From Candidatus Azambacteria bacterium (lineage in GTDB: Bacteria; Patescibacteriota; Minisyncoccia; GWC2-36-17; M10-OD1-4), in contig JACQDS010000019.1 of assembly GCA_016200995.1 (NCBI GenBank), forward strand, positions 1 to 21,038: DNA of 21,038 nt, given 5' to 3'. Made by a program: the position numbers and the translations under genes. The notes under the pieces were generated by a model, which was not told the origin of the DNA, made no database searches, and saw nothing but the letters and a program-made list of their open reading frames with translations. Positions 1-7,842 of this stretch are shown one piece after another; the first letter of the stretch is position 1, and each line of letters starts with the position of its first letter.

Positions 1-2
1 AG

Positions 3-953
3 GAGCTTCGCCTTAAATATTTCGGCAGAAAGTCCGGCGTTTTAAATGATATTTTAAAATCCCTTAAGGATATGCCGGAAGAAAAGAAAAAAGAGATCGG
101 TAAGTTTGCGAACGAGCTGAAAATATATTTTGAAAATGAGCTGGATATAAAAAAGAACGAGTTTTTGCACAGCGGAATAAAAGAGAGAGAAAAAAAAGAA
201 AAGATAGATATCACGGCGCCGGGGAAAAAGGTCTTTCGCGGGCATATCCACCCCTTGACGCATGTGATGAGAAAATCGGTTTCAATATTTGAGTCTATGG
301 GTTTTGAGATAGCTTCCGGGCCGGAGGTGGAAACGGAGTTTTACAATTTTGACGCTTTGAACATTCCGGCAAGCCATCCTTCGCGCGATATGCAGGACAC
401 TTTCTGGATAGATGTTCCGGGGCTTTTGATGCGAACTCAGACATCCTCCGTTCAGGTGAGGTTTATGGAAAAGCATAACCCGCCTTTAAGAATAGTATGT
501 CCGGGCAGGGTTTTTAGAAAAGAGGCGACGGATGCCACTCACGAGATGCAGTTTTACCAGCTGGAATGCCTGGCGGTGGCGGAAAATCTTTCTTTAGTGA
601 ATCTTAAATCCGTCCTTGAATTGTTTTTCAAAAAACTTCTTGAAAATGAAAAGATAAAAGTCAGATTCAGGCCGAGCTTTTTTCCTTTTGTTGAGCCGGG
701 TGTTGAGGTGGATGTGCTCTGCTTTAAATGCTCCGGCGCCGGATGCGCTTTATGCAAAAGAACCGGCTGGATAGAGGTCGGCGGAGCGGGAATGGTCCAT
801 CCGAATGTCTTAAAAACGGTGAAAATAGATCCATCAAAATACAGAGGTTTTGCTTTTGGCATGGGGCTTGATAGGATCGCGATGATAAGATACGGGATAG
901 ATGATGTCAGGCTTTTTTACGGAACCGATATGAGATTTTTAAAGCAATTTTAA
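3..953 (+). CDS. pheS: Phenylalanyl-tRNA synthetase alpha subunit, 5' partial
   Basis: Catalytic alpha subunit of the cytoplasmic (alpha-beta)2 enzyme that charges tRNA-Phe with phenylalanine. The frame is open from base 3 to the window edge, and the residues before the first ATG at 72 (ELRLKYFGRKSGVLNDILKS) match the PheS N-terminal coiled-coil region, so the gene begins upstream and that ATG is internal. About 316 residues are present; full-length PheS is usually about 340-350. The class II motif 2 region (GRVFRKEATDATHEMQFYQ) and motif 3 (GFAFGMGLDRIAMIRYG) are intact. A four-cysteine knuckle, CFKCSGAGCALC, precedes the GGAGMVHPNVL segment; I believe it occurs in other bacterial PheS and probably binds zinc. 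pheT starts one base after the stop, so the two are surely cotranscribed. Identity is near certain. Confidence 0.97.
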   Translation, partial: ELRLKYFGRKSGVLNDILKSLKDMPEEKKKEIGKFANELKIYFENELDIKKNEFLHSGIKEREKKEKIDITAPGKKVFRGHIHPLTHVMRKSVSIFESMGFEIASGPEVETEFYNFDALNIPASHPSRDMQDTFWIDVPGLLMRTQTSSVQVRFMEKHNPPLRIVCPGRVFRKEATDATHEMQFYQLECLAVAENLSLVNLKSVLELFFKKLLENEKIKVRFRPSFFPFVEPGVEVDVLCFKCSGAGCALCKRTGWIEVGGAGMVHPNVLKTVKIDPSKYRGFAFGMGLDRIAMIRYGIDDVRLFYGTDMRFLKQF

Positions 954-954
954 T

Positions 955-3018
955 ATGAAGATAAGTTATAACTGGTTGAAAGAATATATAAATTTAAAGG
1001 AGAAGCCGGAGAAGGTTGCGGATATTTTGACTATGCATGCTTTTGAGGTGGAGTCTGTCAGAAAATCTGGTAATGACAGCATCTTGGAAATTGACATTTT
1101 GCCAAACAGAGCGCACGACTGCCTTTCGCATATCGGTGTGGCGCGTGAGCTCGGGGCGCTTCTTGAAAGAAAGGTTAAATTTGAAATTTCAAAAGTCAAA
1201 GAAAATAAAAAATTAAAGATCGGAGATTATATTTCCGTTGATGTAAAAGAGAAAGAGCTTTGCGAGAGGTACACCGCAAGGGTGATTTTAAATCTGAGGG
1301 TCGGACCTTCGCCACAGTGGCTGAAAGAAAGGCTTGAGGCGTTTGAACAGAATTCCATAAACAATGTCGTTGACGCCACAAACTATGTAATGTTGCTTTT
1401 GGGGCAGCCATTGCACGCTTTTGACCTGGATAAAATAAAAAACGGCAAGATAGTCGTCGGAAAAGCGAAAAAAGATGAACTGATAGAGACTCTTGGTGGA
1501 GACAAGTATATTTTGGACAGTTCGGTATTGACCATCAGAGGGGAAGAGGGGGCTTTGGCTATCGCCGGCATCAAAGGCGGTAAAAAAGCCGAGATAGATG
1601 AAAACACAAAAAACATAGTTTTGGAGTCGGCGTATTTTAATCCGGCAAATGTCAGAAAAACATCCAAAAAATTAAACTTAAGAACGGATTCTTCCGTCAG
1701 GTTTGAAAATGAGATCTCAAAGACGCTTTGTAGAGAGGCTTTGGACCTTGTCGCCGGCCTTATTTTGGAGATCGCCGGCGGAGATCTTGTTTCAGGAGCG
1801 GTGGATACCGGTTTGGGAGGATATCAAAAAACAAAAATAGCTTTCACTATAGCCGATATCCAAAAAGTGATCGGAGTGGATATCTCGGAAAAAGAATGCC
1901 TTTTGATATTAAAAAGGCTTGGTTTTGGAGTTTTAAAAGCAAGTAAAAAAGGCGTTTTTATGGCAGATGTTCCTTTTGAAAGGCTTGATATTTCGCTAAA
2001 AGAGGATCTGGTGGAGGAGGTGGTCAGAGTTTACGGGTATGAAAACATAGAGGCAAAGCCTATAGTCGCCGAACTTTGGCCGGCAGAGAGAAATGATGAA
2101 TATTTTTACGCTGACTATGCAAGAAATATTTTAACAGGTCTTGGGTTTTCAGATGCTTACAACTACTCTTTTGTAGGGAAAAAAGAAACAGGGCTTTTTG
2201 ACAATAAATATAAAAATTTGGTCGGGCTTTTGAATCCGCTTTCCGAAGACAAGAAATTTTTAAGGCCGACGCTTTTGTTTCATCTCTTGAACAATGTTTA
2301 TGAAAATCTGAAGCACCAAAAGCATGTCAGGATATTTGAAATAGGAAATGTGTTTTCAACCGCCAAAGCCGGTGAGGTTTCTGAAAAAAATATGCTCGGC
2401 GGAATAGTAGCTTACAAAGCAAAGATGAAAGAGGGCGCCGAAACTTTTTACGAGCTTAAAGGTATGCTTGAAATATTTTTTGAAAGGCTTGGAATTTCCG
2501 ATATGTGGATAGACGGCGCGGCTTCTGAGGTGGCATACTCGCATTCCGGATTTTGGCACTCTCACAGAGCGGCGGAGGTCAAAATTGGCGAGATAACCGT
2601 CGGTGTGATGGGCGAGATAAGCCATTCAATATTAAAAAAGCTTGATATTGAAACAAGAGTCGCCGCTTTTGAGATCGATTTTTCAAAGGTGATAACGATA
2701 GCAAATGAAAAGCATGAGTACCGGCCGATAAGCAAATTTCCGGCCGTCACGAGGGATCTTGCCATATTAACAGACAAAGATGTTCAGGCTGCGGATGTCG
2801 AGGGTGTGATAGAAGAAAAAGGCGGGACTCTGCTTGTTGATGTCGATCTTTTTGATATTTATGAGGATGAGAGTCTGGACGTTTTGTCTCAAAAAAGTTT
2901 GGCGTTTCACTTGATATTTCAATCCGAAGAAGGCACGCTTTCCGACCGAGAGGTTGATGAAATTTTTGATAAAATAAAATCCGGCTTGAAAGAAAACGGC
3001 TGGGAGATGAGAGGGTAG
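955..3018 (+). CDS. pheT: Phenylalanyl-tRNA synthetase beta subunit lacking the tRNA-binding domain
   Basis: Beta subunit of phenylalanyl-tRNA synthetase, which supports the alpha subunit and hydrolyses mischarged Tyr-tRNA-Phe. At 687 residues it is about 100 shorter than typical bacterial PheT (around 790-800). The N-terminus (MKISYNWLKEYINL, then LTMHAFEVESV) runs within about ten residues into LEIDILPNRAHDCLSHIGVAREL. In most PheT about 110-120 residues forming the EMAP/OB-fold tRNA-binding domain lie between these blocks; here they are absent and the frame is continuous. The B3/B4 editing domain (NVVDATNYVMLLLGQPLHAFD, residues about 140-160), the B5 domain (from about 290) and the C-terminal ferredoxin-fold anticodon-binding domain (EYRPISKFPAVTRDLAIL, near 585-600) are all recognisable. 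It begins one base after the pheS stop and has no Shine-Dalgarno sequence. Confidence 0.96.
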   Translation: MKISYNWLKEYINLKEKPEKVADILTMHAFEVESVRKSGNDSILEIDILPNRAHDCLSHIGVARELGALLERKVKFEISKVKENKKLKIGDYISVDVKEKELCERYTARVILNLRVGPSPQWLKERLEAFEQNSINNVVDATNYVMLLLGQPLHAFDLDKIKNGKIVVGKAKKDELIETLGGDKYILDSSVLTIRGEEGALAIAGIKGGKKAEIDENTKNIVLESAYFNPANVRKTSKKLNLRTDSSVRFENEISKTLCREALDLVAGLILEIAGGDLVSGAVDTGLGGYQKTKIAFTIADIQKVIGVDISEKECLLILKRLGFGVLKASKKGVFMADVPFERLDISLKEDLVEEVVRVYGYENIEAKPIVAELWPAERNDEYFYADYARNILTGLGFSDAYNYSFVGKKETGLFDNKYKNLVGLLNPLSEDKKFLRPTLLFHLLNNVYENLKHQKHVRIFEIGNVFSTAKAGEVSEKNMLGGIVAYKAKMKEGAETFYELKGMLEIFFERLGISDMWIDGAASEVAYSHSGFWHSHRAAEVKIGEITVGVMGEISHSILKKLDIETRVAAFEIDFSKVITIANEKHEYRPISKFPAVTRDLAILTDKDVQAADVEGVIEEKGGTLLVDVDLFDIYEDESLDVLSQKSLAFHLIFQSEEGTLSDREVDEIFDKIKSGLKENGWEMRG

Positions 3019-3039
3019 TTTAGATTAGAAAAAATAAGA

Positions 3040-3185
3040 AGAAGGAAGGGTCCTCAAAAAGAATATCCCGCAGGCGAGCCGGCTTGGTCATAAGCATTTA
3101 TGCTTATGCGGCGAGCCGAGGGTAAAGAAATTTTTTCCGCTGGAGAAAAAATATTCTGGTTCTTTTTGGGGGGACCATTCCTTCT
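3040..3185. repeat. Nested long inverted repeat between pheT and gyrB
   Basis: The outer arms are 3040-3063 and 3160-3185. Their outer 14 bases pair with one mismatch and their inner 9 (CAAAAAGAA) pair perfectly. Inside lie a second possible pair (GAATAT 3061-3066 with ATATTC 3151-3156), an 18-base-pair-forming palindrome CATAAGCAT-tt-ATGCTTATG at 3089-3108, an A/T-rich hairpin near 3131-3150 and two direct copies of GGCGAGCC (3073-3080, 3110-3117). There is no long reading frame and no T-tract after the right arm. It could be a small non-autonomous mobile element, a structured RNA or a cruciform site; I cannot decide. It lies before the gyrB promoter, so it is probably not a gyrB leader. Confidence 0.7.
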
Positions 3186-3205
3186 GACAAATACAGGAAG
3201 GAAGA

Positions 3206-5176
<1,971 letters not shown>

Positions 5177-5215
5177 ATGAATTTAAAAAGTCCTGATGTT
5201 TGAGATTTAATTTAT

Positions 5216-5833
5216 ATGAAAAAAATAAAAACGCAAAACATATTTTTTCTTCTTTCTGTTTTTTTGTTTTTACCGGTTTTTTTTGCAAGCGCCGATCTGG
5301 TGAATCCTTTGGGAACCGGTGTTGATAATGTCCAAAGCATCATCTGTCTTATCATAAGCCTTTTGTCCACCAAGCTGATGCCTCCGCTTGCCGTTTTGTT
5401 CATCATCTGGGCAGGATTTTTATATCTGACGGCCGCCGGCAAAGAGGAGAATATCAGAAAGGCAAACAGCACGATAGTCGCTGTTTCCATCGGCATCGCT
5501 GTTTTGATCTTGGCTCCAGCGTTGGTTGCCGTCGTTGTTAGTCTTTCCGGAACACCCGCAGATCCTACCTCCGCAAGTCCGGTCTGTAGCGTTAATGCTT
5601 CGGTTGGGAATATGAAAGAAGCCTTTGTGAATTTAATAAACTGGTTTTCCTGGTTTATCGCCGCCGTTTCAGTAATGATGGGGCTTTATTCCGGATTTTT
5701 GTATATGACATCCGCCGGAGATCCGAAAAAGGCGGCAGAGGCTTCAAAAGTTTTTGTATTTACGCTTATTGGAATCGTTGTTTCAATCCTCGCTTTTGGC
5801 ATAGTTTCCGTCGTGGAAGGCCTCATTAAGTAG
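5216..5833 (+). CDS. Duplicated VirB2/TrbC-like membrane protein
   Basis: A 205-residue secreted or inner-membrane protein. Residues 1-26 look like a signal peptide (KK start, long hydrophobic core, ending FASA). The rest is two similar halves of about 70 residues, each with two hydrophobic helices flanking a short polar turn: GFLYLTAAGKEENIRKA at 67-83 and GFLYMTSAGDPKKAAEAS at 160-177, each followed by a hydrophobic helix (IGIAVLILA, IGIVVSILA). This layout resembles VirB2/TrbC pilins of type IV secretion systems, here fused in tandem. Similar proteins are common in Patescibacteria, where pilus or secretion roles are usually proposed. No other secretion gene is nearby. The family link is by pattern; the function is inference. 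A weak promoter (TTAAAA, 17 bases, TTTAAT at 5206-5211) lies just before the ATG. Confidence 0.75.
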   Translation: MKKIKTQNIFFLLSVFLFLPVFFASADLVNPLGTGVDNVQSIICLIISLLSTKLMPPLAVLFIIWAGFLYLTAAGKEENIRKANSTIVAVSIGIAVLILAPALVAVVVSLSGTPADPTSASPVCSVNASVGNMKEAFVNLINWFSWFIAAVSVMMGLYSGFLYMTSAGDPKKAAEASKVFVFTLIGIVVSILAFGIVSVVEGLIK

Positions 5834-5858
5834 CTGGCTAGCTTGCGGGCAGGCCATA

Positions 5859-5887
5859 TTGACTATTTGCTTTAAATAATATATTAT
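5859..5887 (+). promoter_or_regulatory. Strong sigma-70 promoter of the secE-nusG operon
   Basis: TTGACT (5859-5864), a 17-base spacer and TATTAT (5882-5887): five of six consensus bases in each box. The predicted transcript start is near 5894, about 43 bases before the secE ATG. It is the best promoter match in the window and marks the start of a transcription unit separate from the upstream VirB2-like gene. Confidence 0.7.
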
Positions 5888-5895
5888 ACTTATAA

Positions 5896-5916
5896 AGCTC
5901 ATCTGTGGGCTTTTTT
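5896..5916 (+). promoter_or_regulatory. 5'-terminal hairpin with U-tract in the secE leader
   Basis: AGCTCA (5896-5901), loop TCTG, TGGGCT (5906-5911) pair with one G-U, and T's run from 5911 to 5916. It has the shape of a small intrinsic terminator but sits right at the predicted transcript start, too early to terminate a normal elongation complex. It may instead be a 5' stem-loop that stabilises the mRNA, or it may terminate transcripts arriving from the upstream gene. Confidence 0.45.
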
Positions 5917-5936
5917 AAATAGATTTCAAAATTCTT

Positions 5937-6140
5937 ATGAATATCTTATCAAGAATATATTTTGGATTTATAAATTATTCAAAAGAGGTCCAGTCGGAGC
6001 TGAAAAAGGTGACTTGGCCGTCAAAGGAGATGACCATAAAATACACGCTTGCGGTGGTGGCTTTGTCTTTCGCTATGGTTGTTTTCTTGGGAGGTCTTGA
6101 TCTCGTCTTTTCTTATTTATTAAATAAATACATATTGTAA
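5937..6140 (+). CDS. secE: Preprotein translocase subunit SecE
   Basis: Small essential subunit of the SecYEG protein-conducting channel in the cytoplasmic membrane. The 67 residues match the short single-span form of SecE: an amphipathic cytoplasmic helix (SKEVQSELKKVTWPSKEMTI, residues 14-33, with the family-typical KKVTWPSKEE-like block), then one transmembrane helix (about 36-60). It is the first gene after a strong promoter, and nusG follows one base after its stop, the widespread bacterial secE-nusG order. The start has no Shine-Dalgarno sequence (preceded by AAAATTCTT). Size, motif and synteny agree. Confidence 0.95.
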   Translation: MNILSRIYFGFINYSKEVQSELKKVTWPSKEMTIKYTLAVVALSFAMVVFLGGLDLVFSYLLNKYIL

Positions 6141-6141
6141 T

Positions 6142-6687
6142 ATGGCAAGACAGACAATAGAACAAGGCAAAAAGTGGTACGCCATTCATACCTATTCGGG
6201 GTATGAAGATGCTGTTGTCAGAAATTTAAAGCAGAGAATAGAGTCAATGGGCATGGAAGATAAGATCTTCAGCGTTCTCGTTCCCAAAGAAAAAAAGATA
6301 AAGATAAAAGGCGGAAAAAGACATACGGTGGAGGAGAGGATCTACCCGGGATATGTTTTGGTTGAGATGATCGTCACCGATGATTCTTGGTATGTTGTCA
6401 GAAACACTCCGAGAGTGACAGGCTTTGTCGGTTCCGGCACTACGCCTATCCCGTTGTCCGACCAGGAGATCAAAGAACTTCAAAAGAGAATGGGTGTTGA
6501 GGAGCCAAAATACAAGATAGATCTAATGGTCGGTGACGCTGTTAAGATAGCCGATGGCCCATTTAAAGATTTTGACGGAAAGGTTTCAGAGGTGGATGAA
6601 GAGAAGGGTAAGATCAAAGTTTTGGTTTCAATGTTTGGAAGGGAGACGCCGGTGGAACTGGACTTTTTACAAATAAAAAAGATTTAA
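6142..6687 (+). CDS. nusG: Transcription termination/antitermination factor NusG
   Basis: Universal elongation factor that binds the RNA polymerase clamp, influences pausing and links polymerase to Rho or the ribosome. The 181 residues contain the NGN domain (KKWYAIHTYSGYEDAVVRNL at 10-29; PGYVLVEMI; TPRVTGFVG near 89-97) and a C-terminal KOW domain (VGDAVKIADGPFKDFDGKVS near 129-148). The length is normal for NusG and no extra insertion is visible. It starts one base after the secE stop, so translational coupling is likely. The gap to rplK (6688-6772) is filled with short repeats. Confidence 0.97.
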   Translation: MARQTIEQGKKWYAIHTYSGYEDAVVRNLKQRIESMGMEDKIFSVLVPKEKKIKIKGGKRHTVEERIYPGYVLVEMIVTDDSWYVVRNTPRVTGFVGSGTTPIPLSDQEIKELQKRMGVEEPKYKIDLMVGDAVKIADGPFKDFDGKVSEVDEEKGKIKVLVSMFGRETPVELDFLQIKKI

Positions 6688-6690
6688 AAT

Positions 6691-6772
6691 TGATGATTGA
6701 TGATTGATGATTGATGATTTAAACCGAAAACGATTTTAAATCATAAATCTTAAATCATAAATCTTAAATCAT
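6691..6772 (+). repeat. Short tandem repeats forming the rplK leader
   Basis: Four exact copies of TGATGAT (6691-6718) are followed by two and a half copies of AAATCATAAATCTT (6738-6772), the last ending directly at the rplK ATG. The arrays are complementary: ATGATTTAAA (6714-6723) pairs with TTTAAATCAT (6735-6744), and other registers can pair too. The array could vary in length by slippage and change access to the rplK start. No T-tract or clear promoter was seen. Confidence 0.75.
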
Positions 6773-7195
6773 ATGGGCAAACCGATAAAAACAATAGTTA
6801 AAATAAACATAAAAGCCGGAGTGGCAAACCCTGCGCCTCCGGTGGGAACAGCGCTTGGTCCGCACGGTATTAACATACAGCAGTTTTGTTTGCAGTATAA
6901 CGAAGCGACAAAAAGCAGAATGGGAGAGGTTGTCCCTGCGGAGATCACCATATATGAAGACAGGACATTTGAATTCAAGCTCAAAACCCCTCCGACCTCA
7001 GAGCTTCTAAAAAAAGCCGCAGGAGTGGAGAAGGGTTCAGGGGAGCCTCAGAAAAACAAAGTTGGAAAGGTGACGAAAGCCCAAGTCAGAGAGATAGCTG
7101 AAAAGAAGATGGCGGATCTTAATGCGTACGACCTTGATCAGGCATCTTTGATAGTTGAAGGAACGGCAAGATCAATGGGTATCAGAGTGGAGTAA
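6773..7195 (+). CDS. rplK: Large-subunit ribosomal protein L11 (uL11)
   Basis: Component of the GTPase-associated centre of the 50S subunit, where it binds 23S rRNA helices 43/44 and contacts elongation factors. The 140 residues show the N-terminal domain with the conserved proline hinge ([18 protein letters not shown], 19-36), and the C-terminal rRNA-binding domain ending in [13 protein letters not shown]. Length is normal. It follows nusG as in most bacteria, but rplA (L1), almost always next, is replaced by a terminator and a CBS-domain gene. Loss of L1 has been reported for a subgroup of Parcubacteria, and this arrangement is consistent with that. The start is directly preceded by the repeat array, with no Shine-Dalgarno sequence. 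Confidence 0.97.
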   Translation: MGKPIKTIVKINIKAGVANPAPPVGTALGPHGINIQQFCLQYNEATKSRMGEVVPAEITIYEDRTFEFKLKTPPTSELLKKAAGVEKGSGEPQKNKVGKVTKAQVREIAEKKMADLNAYDLDQASLIVEGTARSMGIRVE

Positions 7196-7204
7196 TTTTT
7201 TTTA

Positions 7205-7240
7205 AAAAAACAGCTGACAGGCGACTGAAGGCTGTTTTTT
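7205..7240 (+). terminator. Intrinsic terminator after rplK
   Basis: AAAAAACAGC (7205-7214) pairs perfectly with GCTGTTTTTT (7231-7240) around a 16-base loop; the T-run is the 3' arm itself, and the A-run on the other side could let it work in both directions. It begins ten bases after the rplK stop and closes the secE-nusG-rplK unit. Confidence 0.75.
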
Positions 7241-7256
7241 GTCTCTGTTTTGAAAT

Positions 7257-7283
7257 TTGACTTTTAAAATTATTTGGAATAAT
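7257..7283 (+). promoter_or_regulatory. Candidate promoter of the CBS-domain gene
   Basis: TTGACT (7257-7262) followed after 15 bases by AATAAT (7278-7283), the latter preceded by TG-G, an extended -10 arrangement. The spacer is short, so this is tentative, but it lies just after a terminator where a promoter is needed. The gene starts at 7295. Confidence 0.35.
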
Positions 7284-7294
7284 CTTAATATCGT

Positions 7295-7780
7295 ATGACG
7301 GTAAAAAACATAAAAATAGAAAATGTGATGCGAAAGCCGCATATAGTAAAAGACACGGCGACTTTTTTTGATGTTGTAAGCGCTATGATCTCAAATCACA
7401 CGAACTCTATCATTGTCGTTGACAAAGACGGAAAACTTGCCGGAGAGGTCAGTGTTTTAAATCTTTTAAAGGAGGTTATACCTCCGTACATAAGCGATGA
7501 AAATGAGGTGATGGCGCATTTTGTGACAGAAGATGTCTTTCATGAGGATATTGAAAAAGTGAAAAATGTTCCTGTTTCAAAATTTATGGTTGTTGATCCG
7601 CCGATCGTCACCATAAACGATACTTTGGTCGAGGCCGCCATTAAGGCTATCTCCAGCGAGAGAAGCAGAGTGGTTGTCGTTGACGCCTTAAACAAGCCGA
7701 TCGGAGTTTTAACAAGAACGGAGATCAAACAAGTTATCGGAAAGCATCTTAACGCAGAGGGTTGCTTCCCTGATTATTAA
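7295..7780 (+). CDS. Protein of two tandem CBS domains
   Basis: A 161-residue soluble protein with two CBS domains and little else. The first spans about 8-63 (VMRKPHIVKDTATFFDVVSA, then IIVVDKDGKLAGEVSVLNLL) and the second about 94-152 (FMVVDPPIVTINDTLVEAA, then RVVVVDALNKPIGVLTRTEI). Paired CBS domains form a Bateman module that binds adenine nucleotides or S-adenosylmethionine and often regulates a transporter or enzyme. Here the next gene, 62 bases downstream, encodes an ion-transporter-like protein, so a regulatory role on it is possible but unproven. The C-terminus (LNAEGCFPDY) is short, with no added catalytic domain. Its ligand cannot be read from the sequence. Confidence 0.88.
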   Translation: MTVKNIKIENVMRKPHIVKDTATFFDVVSAMISNHTNSIIVVDKDGKLAGEVSVLNLLKEVIPPYISDENEVMAHFVTEDVFHEDIEKVKNVPVSKFMVVDPPIVTINDTLVEAAIKAISSERSRVVVVDALNKPIGVLTRTEIKQVIGKHLNAEGCFPDY

Positions 7781-7791
7781 TTTCTTATAAC
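7762..7791 (+). promoter_or_regulatory. Weak candidate promoter before the transporter gene
   Basis: TTGCTT (7762-7767), an 18-base spacer, TATAAC (7786-7791). The -35 match is poor and the -10 good. If real, transcription starts near 7798 and the mRNA begins with the hairpin at 7800-7827. Confidence 0.28.
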
Positions 7792-7799
7792 AATTAGTC

Positions 7800-7829
7800 A
7801 AAACAGCTTAATTTATTCAGCTGTTTTTT
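7800..7829 (+). terminator. Intrinsic terminator or leader hairpin between CBS gene and transporter
   Basis: AAAACAGCT (7800-7808) pairs perfectly with AGCTGTTTT (7819-7827) around a ten-base loop, and T's continue to 7829. The transporter ATG at 7843 is only 13 bases on, too little for a promoter, so the transporter must be reached by read-through or from a promoter before the hairpin. It may therefore attenuate rather than simply end transcription. Confidence 0.7.
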
Positions 7830-7842
7830 ATTTTTTACCATT

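Noticed and set aside
3040..3185. Intrinsic terminator of pheT
   Set aside because: The stem is far longer than usual, contains nested structures and is not followed by T's.
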